Origin: CBDFMR01 sp965249765
GTDB lineage: Bacteria > Bacteroidota > Bacteroidia > Chitinophagales > Saprospiraceae
Direction of reading: 5' to 3'
NCBI GenBank assembly: GCA_965249765.1
Contig: CBDFMR010000005.1
Span: 2,170,001-2,234,000 of the forward strand
DNA: 64,000 nucleotides
The position numbers and the translations under genes were made by a program. Positions 44,401 to 53,076 of this stretch are shown piece after piece (within the stretch, counting starts at the first letter, position 1; every line of letters starts with the position of its first letter). The notes under the pieces are model-generated. The model was not told the origin of the DNA. It saw only the letters and a program-made list of their open reading frames with translations, and made no database searches.

Positions 44401-45479
44401 GCTTTTCTCTTCCAATTTCTGTTTATCATCCTTAGAACAAGCAGTCCAAGGTCCTGAGTTCCAATTGATGAATTGGCAAGGATAACAACTCCGGTTTTTG
44501 TTTCTCTAATAAAAGCCACGAAAGCTGAATGTCCTGATGTACGACCGCTGTGAGAATAGATGCGATATCTTCCTACATCTTCCATCGTAAACCAACCTGC
44601 AACATTTTCTATGCTCTCATTAAGATTTGTATTAACAGGTCGTATATTCTCGTAATTGAGCACATCATCGAGATGATGGCCACTTATGCCCAAATGTGCG
44701 GTGATCAATACCGATAAATCTCGAAGGTTGGTTTTTATTCCTTCTGATCCTTCAAAAGTGGAGAAATTCCAAGGAGCAACCACTTCTCCTTTTTTATCAT
44801 AACCAACTGTCAATTTGCCTATGTTTTTTTCAGCAAACGTGACGAAGGTGTTATTCATACCAAGATGCTTAAGGATTCGTTTCTGCAAGGAGGATTCATA
44901 AGAAGTATTCTCCAGTGAAGAGATGAGATGAGTGAGTAATGCGTAATTGGCATGGGAGTAAATAAAATCACAAGATGCATTGGGGACATACTCTCGATAG
45001 AATTTTTTTAAGTCATCCACTTGATAATGGGCATAAGGACTATGAGTGCCATCGTCATACTTGCCAAAAAATCCAGGCCTACGCGGAAGACATGAGCGGT
45101 GAGTTATCAATTCCTCGATTGTCAGTTTCTCCATTCGAGGATTTTGATCATTGAGATCAAGGTAAGAGTTGTACGTTCCATGTTTATCTATCAAGGATTC
45201 GCTTTGCATCAAAGAAACCAGAGCCGATGTAAATACCTTGGATATACTTCCCACCTCGAAGATAGGTTCTTGAGGAGAGGGGTGATGTTCCAAGTCTCCA
45301 AAACCAAGATAAAATATAGAATCAGAGTCTATAATAGAAACCACAAATCCCGGGACATCATCAAAATCGAGCTCCGTATCATATCTTATGATCTTGTCTA
45401 CTTCATGCTTGACCTCATCGATCTGAGAGATCAGACTTGATCCTGACAAAAGTAGTGCTATGAGTAGGGTGGTACGCAT
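44397..45479 (-). CDS. Exported serine beta-lactamase-like hydrolase (class C / PBP4* family)
   Basis: 360 residues from ATG 45479 (MRTTLLIALLLSGSSLISQ, signal peptide). The SxxK motif is in EVGSISKVFTSALVSLM; the second motif is FIYSHANYALL, with YSH instead of the usual YxN; the third is IYSHSGRTSGHSAF (HSG). Such proteins are esterases, D-aminopeptidases or transpeptidase-like enzymes more often than true beta-lactamases. The YSH variant is seen here directly and may change specificity. It shares an operon with the SUI1 gene. Confidence 0.83.
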   Translation of the reverse strand: MRTTLLIALLLSGSSLISQIDEVKHEVDKIIRYDTELDFDDVPGFVVSIIDSDSIFYLGFGDLEHHPSPQEPIFEVGSISKVFTSALVSLMQSESLIDKHGTYNSYLDLNDQNPRMEKLTIEELITHRSCLPRRPGFFGKYDDGTHSPYAHYQVDDLKKFYREYVPNASCDFIYSHANYALLTHLISSLENTSYESSLQKRILKHLGMNNTFVTFAEKNIGKLTVGYDKKGEVVAPWNFSTFEGSEGIKTNLRDLSVLITAHLGISGHHLDDVLNYENIRPVNTNLNESIENVAGWFTMEDVGRYRIYSHSGRTSGHSAFVAFIRETKTGVVILANSSIGTQDLGLLVLRMINRNWKRKA

Positions 45480-45546
45480 ACGATGACTAAGATACATGAT
45501 AATGTTGACTATAATGTGAGAGAAGTGTTAAAAGGGAATCTATTTC

Positions 45547-45554
45547 TACCTTTG
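45547..45554 (+). promoter_or_regulatory. -7 promoter element before the VOC/trpF locus
   Basis: TACCTTTG fits TAnnTTTG, 18 nt upstream of ATG 45573. It argues that the real VOC start is 45573 rather than 45483. Confidence 0.5.
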
Positions 45555-45572
45555 GACAAAAAGCACCATCGG

Positions 45573-45981
45573 ATGAAAAGAAAAATTGCTCACTTAGCTT
45601 TGCTCGTTAGAGATTATGACGAGGCGATTGATTACTATACAGGTATTTTAGATTTTGTCGTCGTAGAAGACACGGTACTTAGTGCTGAAAAACGATGGGT
45701 ATTGGTTGCCCCATCTGTATACTCAGATTTCTCGCTGCTGCTTGCTAAATCTTCCTCAGATGATCAACGTTAGTTTGTAGGTAATCAGTCAGGTGGAAGG
45801 ATCTTCTTGTTTCTAATTACCGATGATTTCTGGAGAGATTACAATAAACTTAAAGATCGAGGGGTTGAATTTGTCAGGGACGTTCAAGAGGAAGACTATG
45901 GTGCCGTAATCTGTCTTTGTCAATATATATGGCAATAAATGGGACTTGATTGAACCACGTAAAAGCAACGAATATGCGTGA
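45573..45981 (+). pseudogene. VOC/glyoxalase family protein, broken by a stop and a frameshift
   Basis: From ATG 45573 (MKRKIAHLALLVRDYDEAIDYY) this is a single-domain VOC protein with a DYDEAIDYYTGILDFVVVEDT segment. An in-frame TAG at 45771-45773 follows SSSDDQR, where homologues have Gln (CAG to TAG). The frame continues as FVGNQSGGRIFLFLITDD. Near 45914-45919 an extra T shifts the frame; corrected, it ends IYGNKWDLIEPRK, the normal VOC C terminus. Two lesions in 400 bp make a pseudogene likely if the sequence is right. The end overlaps the trpF-like start by 8 nt. Confidence 0.8.
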
Positions 45982-46651
45982 TTTTCAAGTATAGATATGT
46001 TGCATCCAAGATATAGCTGAGGCCAATCTAGCCATCAAACATGGAGCAGACACATTGGGCTTTGTTAGTAAAATGCCCAGTGGTCCTGGGGTGATCAGCT
46101 TAGACAAAATTAGGGAGATTGTAAAAGCTATACCATCACACATTTCTATTTTTCTGTTGACGAGTTCTTCAAATGGAGATGAAATCAACCAACAGATTGA
46201 CCACACCGCTGCAACCCATGGCCAGTTAGTTAATTCTGTCGATATAGAGACCTATCGGACTATTAAGCGTAAATTTCCCAAAGTGAAGTTGGTACAGGTT
46301 ATTCATGTAATAGATGTTAGTTCATGTGAAGAAGCAATGAGATTATCAAAGCATGTAGATTACATCCTGCTTGATAGTGGAAATCCGAGTTTAGCGGTGA
46401 AAGAACTAGGAGGCACAGGAAGAGTGCATAACTGGAAGATCAGTCAGGAGATAGTAAAAAAGGTGGAGGTTCCGGTTTTCCTTGCTGGTGGTTTGAATGA
46501 AAATAATGTAAAGCAGGCAGCAGAAGAGGTAATGCCATATGGGGTGGATTTATGTAGCGGTGTCCGCACCAATGGCATGCTGGATGATAGAAAACTGATC
46601 CGTTTTATGAAAGAAATATCGACTGTGACTAGAACTGAAACCGATGATTAA
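45974..46651 (+). pseudogene. trpF: Phosphoribosylanthranilate isomerase-like (TrpF) gene with TAG at codon 7
   Basis: From ATG 45974 the frame reads MRDFQV, then TAG at 45992-45994, then ICCIQDIAEANLAIKHGADT and GFVSKMPSGPGVI to the end LIRFMKEIS. TrpF proteins begin with VKIC, where Cys is the general base; the stop replaces the Lys of that motif (AAG to TAG). Later motifs are intact: LVQVIHVID, YILLDSG, GGTGRVHNW, FLAGGLNENNV, DLCSGVRTNG. Downstream starts (e.g. TTG 46055) would lack the first strand and the catalytic Cys. No other trp genes are present here, so it may be a TrpF-like side enzyme. Confidence 0.8.
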
Positions 46652-46654
46652 ATT

Positions 46655-47449
46655 TTGAACAGAAGAGAGCATATAAAGAACGCGTCACTCATGGTTGCGG
46701 GATTGATTCTTCACCATGATCTATTGTCGTTTGCTACCATAGATAGTAAGCATCAATTAATAGAATCTATCGAGTTACAAACCAGCATCGACCTTGCTGT
46801 TATGGTTGATTTTTATTCTGGTCAAATGGGTTTCCCCATAATAGAATTAACAACACACCGATGCTCTTTCAAAACAGGAAGCTCGACTCTTACTTTTTCT
46901 AAAATAAATGACGGAACGCATCCTCATTATCACTTTGCTTTTAATGTTTCAGAGCAGAAAATAAGTGATGCTGAAAAATGGCTGCTAAAGAGGAAAGTTG
47001 AGGTCATTGATCCTCCCACTCACCTGAAGGATACTCCGCGTTATTCGGAAGGCATAGTCTACTTTCGACATTGGAATGCACATTCAATTTTCTTCTACGA
47101 CCCGGCAGGAAACGTGGTTGAGTTTATAGCAAGACACACCTTGCCAGATAATGTATTTGGCAGGTTCCAACAGTCTGATATTTATTACATCAGCGAGATT
47201 GGATTGGTCACAGATGATGTACGGGAATTGAGTAGTAAAATTTCTACCTTACTACAACTTCCTAAATACATAGGACAGTTAGATTATTTCTCTGCGCTTG
47301 GTGACGAGAGAGGACTGATATTGTGTTTTAGATCAGGCGAACGAGCAGTCTTTCGTAAAGGAAGGAAGAGGCAGACTTACAGGACTGATATTATCTTGAT
47401 GGACTGTCCATCATCCATTTGTCTAGAGAATGACAGGTTTAGATTTTAG
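46655..47449 (+). CDS. Exported VOC/glyoxalase-domain protein
   Basis: 264 residues from TTG 46655 (NRREHIKNASLMVAGLIL). The N terminus has twin Arg and a hydrophobic stretch, resembling a Tat-like or simple signal, not certain. Residues ~35-170 form a VOC domain: DLAVMVDFYSGQMGFPIIEL, HYHFAFNVSE, WNAHSIFFYDPAGNVVEFIAR, the last with a typical metal-ligand Glu. A second half-domain follows (ISEIGLVTDDVRELSSKISTL). It lies 3 bp after the trpF-like gene and likely shares its transcript. The substrate is unknown. Confidence 0.75.
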   Translation: MNRREHIKNASLMVAGLILHHDLLSFATIDSKHQLIESIELQTSIDLAVMVDFYSGQMGFPIIELTTHRCSFKTGSSTLTFSKINDGTHPHYHFAFNVSEQKISDAEKWLLKRKVEVIDPPTHLKDTPRYSEGIVYFRHWNAHSIFFYDPAGNVVEFIARHTLPDNVFGRFQQSDIYYISEIGLVTDDVRELSSKISTLLQLPKYIGQLDYFSALGDERGLILCFRSGERAVFRKGRKRQTYRTDIILMDCPSSICLENDRFRF

Positions 47450-47565
47450 TAGTGTGCAGTGGAGCCTCAGATAGGCGAGGGTGCAGTAATCTTGAATCTT
47501 TCCGAAGAAAGTTTTTAGAATGAAGTTTACAGAGCTATATAAGTGCGCAGTTACAGTCTCGCAGT

Positions 47566-49401
47566 CTACTCCATTCGTTTACCGGTAATTGCTTGTTTGA
47601 TAGCCGTATTCATCGCTCGTTCTGCAAGTGGTGAACTGAAAGTATTGAGTTCTTGCATTAGATTATGAATAGCATCCTTGTTATCGCTCTCGATGAGCTC
47701 CTTGAGCCGAGAAGCATAAGATTCTAAGGTCTGAATTTCAACTTTGTTTAGGTGATTTACATTTTGTCTGATAAATTTTTGAGTAGCAAGGATGACAGTT
47801 TTGGCTTCTACTCTTGCTTCTTCCAACGCCCGCCTCTTCATGTCTGCTTCAGCATTTCCTATAGAATCGAGTAGCATCCGGGACATCTCTTCCTCAGAGA
47901 TTCCATACTGGGCGTTGATCTTGATATGGGCTTCCTCTCCTGACCTGAGTTCCCGAGCTTTTACCTGAAGAATGCCATCAGCATCAATAATAAACTGGAC
48001 TTCAATCTTGGGGATGCCTGCTGGCATGGGTGGGATGTCAGACAGAGTAAATTCACCTATCTTCCTATTGTCAGTTACCATGTCTCGCTCGCCTTGAAAT
48101 ACAGAAATCCGTAGGTGTTTCTGTCCATCCACACTGGTGGTATAGTTGCGTGCTTGGCTGGAAGGTACCTTGTTGTTTCTCGGGATGATGACGTCCATCA
48201 GACCACCTATTGTCTCTATTCCCAGAGTTAGGGGGGTGACATCAAGAAGTAGAAAGTCCTTATTATTTCCAGCTAGGATATCTGCTTGTATTGCGGCTCC
48301 AAGCGCAACAACTTCACTAGGATTGAGATCGGTATGAGGCTTGATACCGAAGTAGTCCTCAACGGCTTTTCGAACAAGTGGGATTCTTGTCGACCCACCT
48401 ACTAAGACCAAGTCATCCAAATCGGCTAATGACAGATTGGCGTCAGCCAATGCCTGCTTACAGGAATCTATGGTACGGTCTATAATGTGGCCAATGCTTG
48501 ATTCAAATTCATCTCTTGATATCTTTACTTCGATCTCGTCAATCTCAGCCTCATATAGATTTCCGTCACTCAGTATCTTCTTGGCATTAATTGCTACAGT
48601 CCTGAGCATATGGGTATGTCCATTGTCTTTGAGTTGAGGATGATTCTTTAGCCAATGGTTGACTATCTCCTGGTCAAAGTCATCACCGCCTAGGAAGGTG
48701 TCTCCATGTGTGGACAAGACTTCAAAAATACCTTCCTCAATAGAGAGGATGGATATGTCAAAAGTGCCCCCACCCAGATCGTAGATGGCTACATTTTTCG
48801 ATATCTCAGGATTCAGACCGATACCATAAGCAAGGCTTGCAGCAGTAGGTTCGTTGACGATGCGTAGGACATCGAGTCCCGCTATCTTACCCGCGTCTCT
48901 GGTAGCTTGACGTTGTATATCATTGAAGTAGGCAGGAACTGTGATAACGGCTTTAGAGATCGGTTTACCCAAGGCACGCTCACCATCTGTTTTTAACTTC
49001 CTAAGAATCAATGCTGAAAGATCTATTGGGCTAAAAAAAGAATCCCCTATCTGTACCTTGACCATTGACTCTTCATCAACATCAATCAGTGTATATGCCA
49101 AGCCCGTGTTTGAGGTCTTTACATCACTATAAGCCTTACCAAGTAGTCGCTTTATAGAGTAAATTACTCTTTCCGGAAATTGAGAAATTTCATCTTCTGC
49201 AAACCTTCCTATCGTGGGGGTTCCGTTGCCATTGATATATACAACTGATGGAACTAAATTCTCATCATCAATTCTCAGAATCTTAGGTCTTCCGTTCTCA
49301 GTGATGGCGATAAGACTATTGGTTGTGCCGAGGTCTATTCCAACAATGATTTCATCGGAAATATCAAACTCACCTTTTAAACTTATAGGAATCTTCGACA
49401 T
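47566..49401 (-). CDS. hscA: Hsp70-family chaperone HscA
   Basis: 611 residues. Actin-like ATPase: IIVGIDLGTTNSLIAI, AVITVPAYFNDIQRQATRDA, GLDVLRIVNEPTAASLAYG, IYDLGGGTFDISIL, LVLVGGSTRIPLVRKAV. The substrate domain begins LLLDVTPLTLGIETIGGLMD, and a shortened C-terminal helix bundle ends TGKRME without the DnaK EEVD-type tail. Length and lack of the DnaK insert point to HscA, which assists transfer of iron-sulfur clusters from IscU. No isc genes are in the window, and the gene is alone. Confidence 0.87.
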   Translation of the reverse strand: MSKIPISLKGEFDISDEIIVGIDLGTTNSLIAITENGRPKILRIDDENLVPSVVYINGNGTPTIGRFAEDEISQFPERVIYSIKRLLGKAYSDVKTSNTGLAYTLIDVDEESMVKVQIGDSFFSPIDLSALILRKLKTDGERALGKPISKAVITVPAYFNDIQRQATRDAGKIAGLDVLRIVNEPTAASLAYGIGLNPEISKNVAIYDLGGGTFDISILSIEEGIFEVLSTHGDTFLGGDDFDQEIVNHWLKNHPQLKDNGHTHMLRTVAINAKKILSDGNLYEAEIDEIEVKISRDEFESSIGHIIDRTIDSCKQALADANLSLADLDDLVLVGGSTRIPLVRKAVEDYFGIKPHTDLNPSEVVALGAAIQADILAGNNKDFLLLDVTPLTLGIETIGGLMDVIIPRNNKVPSSQARNYTTSVDGQKHLRISVFQGERDMVTDNRKIGEFTLSDIPPMPAGIPKIEVQFIIDADGILQVKARELRSGEEAHIKINAQYGISEEEMSRMLLDSIGNAEADMKRRALEEARVEAKTVILATQKFIRQNVNHLNKVEIQTLESYASRLKELIESDNKDAIHNLMQELNTFSSPLAERAMNTAIKQAITGKRME

Positions 49402-49540
49402 TAAGGCGCTAAGGTAATAAATGGTTTAGATTCTGTCTAAATAAGAGCAACCAAGCTTTGAAAATACCCGTGTCAAGGGGGTATATCCCAAACTTTCGCA
49501 TAAAGGAGTAAACTTAGAGGAAACCTAAAAACAAATTCAA

Positions 49541-50423
49541 ATGGATAAGGCTAAGCTTAAAGCGGAATTTAGCCAACTTTTGAATGAGATAGAACACCTG
49601 GAACAAACAGCTACCAACTTTTACGATTACGAGAAGGAATTGCTACGGCTCCATACAGAAATGGGCGCAAAGATTCTGAAAGAATCAGTTGGCACATCGA
49701 CGGATTATCGAAAAAAAAAAGATCCAAACGACCCTCGGTAACTTGGATTTAAAGAGTGCTCATAGATTTGTTAAAGAGGTAAAGGGAGTCAAGATGGCTC
49801 CATACTTTAAAGACATAGTTTGCTACGTAGGACAAAGTGAGTGCTATGAATCCAGTTCAGCCTTAATAGAGAAGACGATGAGCATAGAAGTGGATGATAA
49901 TACGATACATCGCTTGTGCAATGAGTATGGAGAGAAAAGTGAATTATGGTTGGCTGAGGAAAGAACAACAGAGCAAGGCAATCCAGAAGTAGGCTCAACA
50001 GAAGTATTATATGCGCACTGTGATGGCGGCATGGTATTGACAAGGCCGAGTGAATGGAAGGAAGTCAAGGTGGTGGGTCGCATATATTCATCGGGAGACT
50101 TGATGAAAGTCTATAAAGACAGAGGTTACATAAATAATTCAAGATATCCTTTCCATTTAGGAGGTCATGAAAAATTCGAGGATCAGATGAGTGATTACCT
50201 AGATGATTATGAGCATTTAAAAGAGCGCCTTGTCGTAATAATAGACGGAGCTCAATGGCTGGAAAAGTGGGTCACTGCACAGTATCCCAAAGCCACGCAA
50301 ATATTGGATTTCTATCATGCGATGGAGCATATTGCAAAATTTGGGAAGCTGTCAAAAACAAAAAAAGAGCGTATAGGATGGGTGGACAAAATAAGAGAAA
50401 TGCTTTTAGAAAAAGGTGGTTAG
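49541..50423 (+). mobile_element. ISKra4-like transposase remnant, two frames joined at an A10 run and truncated
   Basis: Frame 1 (49541-49741) starts MDKAKLKAEFSQLLNEIE and ends after an A10 run (49710-49719). Frame 2 continues from the run as KIQTTLGNLDLKSAHRFVKE through TEVLYAHCDGGMVLTRPSEW, KEVKVVGRIY, LVVIIDGAQWLEKW and DFYHAMEHIAK to KGG-stop. The DGxM and DGAxW...DFYHA blocks fit ISKra4-type transposases. Moving from frame 1 to 2 needs +1 (or -2), so transcript slippage on A10 is possible. The catalytic C-terminal part is missing, and I find no matching terminal repeats, so the element is probably dead. Confidence 0.68.
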
Positions 50424-50885
50424 GTTATTAGCAGTTTCATTATCAGAACTGAAGTAGCAGATGATACGAGGGGAGAGGCGTAGCCCCCTGAGGTGCCACA
50501 TTAGCTCTAAATTGCTGGAGCTGCCTGTGCAACAATGGGCTGCATTACGGAGGATGAATGTGATGTACATTCTATGCTGGTATGATCACTTATTGACTTG
50601 TTGCTGCCGTGAGTTCCGGAATATTGTTGGAAATTAAAAGGAATACGAGTATCTATAAAATGTGTATTGCTATTTTTCGTGGATGTATGCGGACAACCCT
50701 CTTGTAGTGTCCCAGTCAGTAGTCTTGTACTATAATTTGGTTTCGAGGCTAGATAATGATAAGAAGGTATAGCCATGCCTGTCATATAAGACAGGTATTG
50801 TTTGTTTTCAGTATAGTAAACAATGTCGCTACAGGGTGATGCATCAAAGTATTCTCTTAGTCCTTAAATATAGGAAATTTACTTG
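50424..50885. other. Intergenic region downstream of the transposase remnant
   Basis: About 460 bp with no supported gene. In the transposase frame a further 23 codons (VISSFIIRTE...) follow the TAG before another TAG, probably decayed IS sequence. A hairpin CCTGTC-ATATAA-GACAGG (50778-50795) followed by TATTGTTTGTTTT is a weak terminator candidate on the plus strand. A 92-codon antisense frame (50507-50785) shows no protein-like features. Confidence 0.45.
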
Positions 50886-50893
50886 TACATTTG
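50886..50893 (+). promoter_or_regulatory. -7 promoter element for the SRP RNA gene
   Basis: TACATTTG fits TAnnTTTG and lies 6 nt before the paired 5-prime end of the RNA (50900), the exact distance expected for a start site. Confidence 0.65.
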
Positions 50894-50899
50894 CGACTT

Positions 50900-50990
50900 G
50901 TGAGGGCTGTACGGTCAGCTCCTTCTGAAATCCCCCAGGGTGGAAACACAGCAAGGGTAGGAAGTTGAGCGACTAGGTATGGTTCCTCAC
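50900..50990 (+). ncRNA. ffs: Signal recognition particle RNA (4.5S-type, short bacterial form)
   Basis: About 91 nt. The 5-prime GTGAGG (50900-50905) pairs with the 3-prime CCTCAC (50985-50990). The conserved apical domain is CCCCCAGGGTGGAAACACA followed by GCAAGGGTA, i.e. a GGAA-type loop with the AGCA-A internal loop that binds Ffh. TGTACGGTCAGCTCC and GGAAGTTGAGCGACTAGG form the middle of the hairpin. A T6 run follows directly. Together with Ffh it targets membrane proteins to the translocon. The identification rests on the apical motif, the long-hairpin pairing, and the promoter and terminator that fit its ends. Confidence 0.82.
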
Positions 50991-51019
50991 ATTTTTTAAT
51001 TATCAATCAACTAATACAC

Positions 51020-51676
51020 ATGAAATTTTTTGTAGATACAGCCTCCCTTGATCAGATTAAAGAAGCCAAAGACCTTGGTATTCTCGATGGTGTCACTACC
51101 AATCCTAGTCTCATGGCCAAAGAGGGCATCTCTGGCAAGGAAAATATTCTCAAACACTATGAAGAGATCTGTAAAATCGTCGATGGTGATGTCAGTGCAG
51201 AGGTAATATCAACAGATTATGAAGGCATCGTCAGCGAGGGCAAGACGCTCACAGAACTTGCTCCCAATATTGTCGTGAAAGTACCCATGATAAAGGATGG
51301 GATAAAAGCTATACGCTACTTTCGTGATCACGGCATCAAGACAAATTGCACCCTCGTATTCTCTGCAGGTCAAGCACTGCTCGCCGGGAAAGCAGGAGCA
51401 ACCTACTTGTCTCCATTTATAGGAAGGATTGATGATATTAGCTGGCCGGGGATGAATCTTATCCATGACATTGCTGAAATTTATGCAATTCAAGGTTTTG
51501 ATACAGAAATCCTAGCTGCTTCAATCAGGAGCCCACTGCACATTGTCGAAGCTGCCAAGAATGGTGCCGATGTAGTAACATGCCCTTTAAGTGCGATTCT
51601 TGGCTTACTCAAGCATCCACTTACGGATATCGGTCTGGAGAAGTTCTTAGCTGATCACCACAAAGCCAACTCATAG
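51020..51676 (+). CDS. Transaldolase-like fructose-6-phosphate aldolase (TalC/Fsa family)
   Basis: 218 residues, the short transaldolase form. MKFFVDTASLDQIKEAKDLGILDGVTTNPSL, NIVVKVPMIKDGIKAIR (Schiff-base Lys), NCTLVFSAGQALLAGKAGATYLSPFIGRIDD and EILAASIRSP are family signatures. It acts as a transaldolase in the pentose phosphate pathway or as a fructose-6-phosphate aldolase; most homologues in Bacteroidota act as transaldolases. It converges on the nucleoside phosphorylase gene with a 6-nt overlap, which suggests ribose phosphate turnover but not co-transcription. Confidence 0.9.
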   Translation: MKFFVDTASLDQIKEAKDLGILDGVTTNPSLMAKEGISGKENILKHYEEICKIVDGDVSAEVISTDYEGIVSEGKTLTELAPNIVVKVPMIKDGIKAIRYFRDHGIKTNCTLVFSAGQALLAGKAGATYLSPFIGRIDDISWPGMNLIHDIAEIYAIQGFDTEILAASIRSPLHIVEAAKNGADVVTCPLSAILGLLKHPLTDIGLEKFLADHHKANS

Positions 51677-52570
51677 ACTCACAATCACCCCTAGCGAACG
51701 ATCAATCAGATCACTTACGGCCTTCTTGGTGTCATGGCTAAACTCTCCCGTAACCCTATTTGCCAAGATCACATTGAGAGATACTGCCTCATGGCCCAGT
51801 AGTCTTCCCAGCAAATACATTGTGGCAGTTTCCATCTCAAGATTTGAGTATGGAATGCCTTCAAAGTACTGTCCCTGTATCTTGTCCAGGATGGGTAGGA
51901 AGCGGGACGTAAGACGCAGCTCTCGACCTTGAGGTCCATAGAATCCTGTAGCAGTGAGTGTGATACCGCGAGTATAATCATCGGGAAAATGACTCACTAG
52001 TTTTCCCGGGGAAATCGCACAATACGGCATGATGACCTTCGATAATCGTGCATCAATTTGACCTACGTGTTCTAGAATCCTGGATTCTAATTCGCTATGT
52101 GTGGAATCGTAGTAATACCCTATACCATCGATGCCCAATCCGTATTGACTGATGACAAAGGAATCAACACCTATGCCGCTATTGATGCTACCTGATGTTC
52201 CGATTCTATAAAATCTGAGTCGTGTATGATCAGCCTTTACTTGTCGCGTTTCAAAATCTATATTGAACAATGCATCGATTTCATTGAATACGATATCTAT
52301 ATTGTCAGTCCCAATGCCTGTGGAAATAACACTGAGGAATTTATTTCCCATACGTCCCGTAACGGTGGCGAACTCGCGCTTCTCTTTGGAGAATATGACC
52401 TCATCAAACCTGCTTGATACTTTCTCCACCCTTCGTGGATCGCCTACTGTGATGATATCCGCTGCCAGCTCCCCAGGCTTGACACCCAGATGATAGATGC
52501 TTCCATCAGCATTCAAAATTAATTCCGAGTTTTTGATAACCATTCTTTCCCTTATTTGTTGACCTAGCAT
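51671..52570 (-). CDS. Nucleoside phosphorylase (uridine phosphorylase-like)
   Basis: 299 residues. PNP/UDP family signatures: ADIITVGDPRRVEKVSSRFDEV near the start, STGIGTDNIDIVFNEIDAL, RIGTSGSINSGIGVDS (phosphate and ribose site), and NLEMETATMYLLGRLLGHEA with the Glu-Met-Glu ribose contact. It splits uridine or a purine nucleoside with phosphate. Start ATG 52570 is 17 bp from the divergent ArsC-like gene. The longer form (~300 residues) is usual for Bacteroidota homologues. Confidence 0.87.
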   Translation of the reverse strand: MLGQQIRERMVIKNSELILNADGSIYHLGVKPGELAADIITVGDPRRVEKVSSRFDEVIFSKEKREFATVTGRMGNKFLSVISTGIGTDNIDIVFNEIDALFNIDFETRQVKADHTRLRFYRIGTSGSINSGIGVDSFVISQYGLGIDGIGYYYDSTHSELESRILEHVGQIDARLSKVIMPYCAISPGKLVSHFPDDYTRGITLTATGFYGPQGRELRLTSRFLPILDKIQGQYFEGIPYSNLEMETATMYLLGRLLGHEAVSLNVILANRVTGEFSHDTKKAVSDLIDRSLGVIVSL

Positions 52571-52587
52571 CTAATGTAAACAATTCA

Positions 52588-52953
52588 ATGAAGAAGATAT
52601 ACTACCTCTCGACGTGCTCTACCTGTCAGCGTATTCTCAAGGAAATATTGCCGACATCAGATACTAGACTTCAAGATATCAAATTAGAAAAAATCTTAGC
52701 TCACGACTTGGATGAGATGAAAAAGTTGGCAGGCTCGTACGAGGCACTCTTTAGCCGGCGATCCATGAAATATCGGGCGCAAGATCTACACAAAAAAGAA
52801 CTTAATGAGAAGGACTACCGCAAGCTGATTCTTGAGGAATACACCTTTCTTAAAAGACCCGTAGCTGTCATTGATGGAGAAATATTTATAGGGAATAGCA
52901 AGAAGATTATAAGTGAGTTAGCCGCTAAATTCAGTGCGTTAAAAAGCAATTAA
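52588..52953 (+). CDS. ArsC/Spx-family thioredoxin-fold protein
   Basis: 121 residues. IYYLSTCSTCQRILKEI gives a CxxC at the ArsC catalytic position, then SYEALFSRRSMKYRAQDL and LKRPVAVIDGEIFIGNSKKI, the R-P-x-x-x-x-G segment of the family. Members are glutaredoxin-coupled arsenate reductases, Spx-type regulators, or of unknown function (YffB). The CSTC is more like YffB/Spx-type than the C-T-C of plasmid ArsC. A separate, thioredoxin-coupled ArsC is at 36514. Confidence 0.82.
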   Translation: MKKIYYLSTCSTCQRILKEILPTSDTRLQDIKLEKILAHDLDEMKKLAGSYEALFSRRSMKYRAQDLHKKELNEKDYRKLILEEYTFLKRPVAVIDGEIFIGNSKKIISELAAKFSALKSN

Positions 52954-53076
52954 ACACTATTCACTCAACACTTTACGTGGATAGTCATCCCTAATAGTTA
53001 AACAACTAAACATCTCTGAACTTTCAAGTCCTTCTAATCCTCCTAAATCCCCTCATCTCTAAACTTCCAAGTCCTC

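Noticed and set aside
3491..45994. Reassignment of TAG as a sense codon because three broken genes carry in-frame TAG
   Set aside because: Homologues suggest different residues at the sites (Ser, Gln, Lys), and intact genes in the window end in TAG.
50507..50785. 92-codon minus-strand frame upstream of the SRP RNA gene
   Set aside because: Ser/Thr-rich with no domain, signal or neighbour support, in decayed IS-associated DNA.
52954..53076. Repeated AACTT-CAAGTCCT-CTAAT-like phrases suggesting a tandem repeat or CRISPR
   Set aside because: Only two or three degenerate copies without spacers; low-complexity intergenic DNA.
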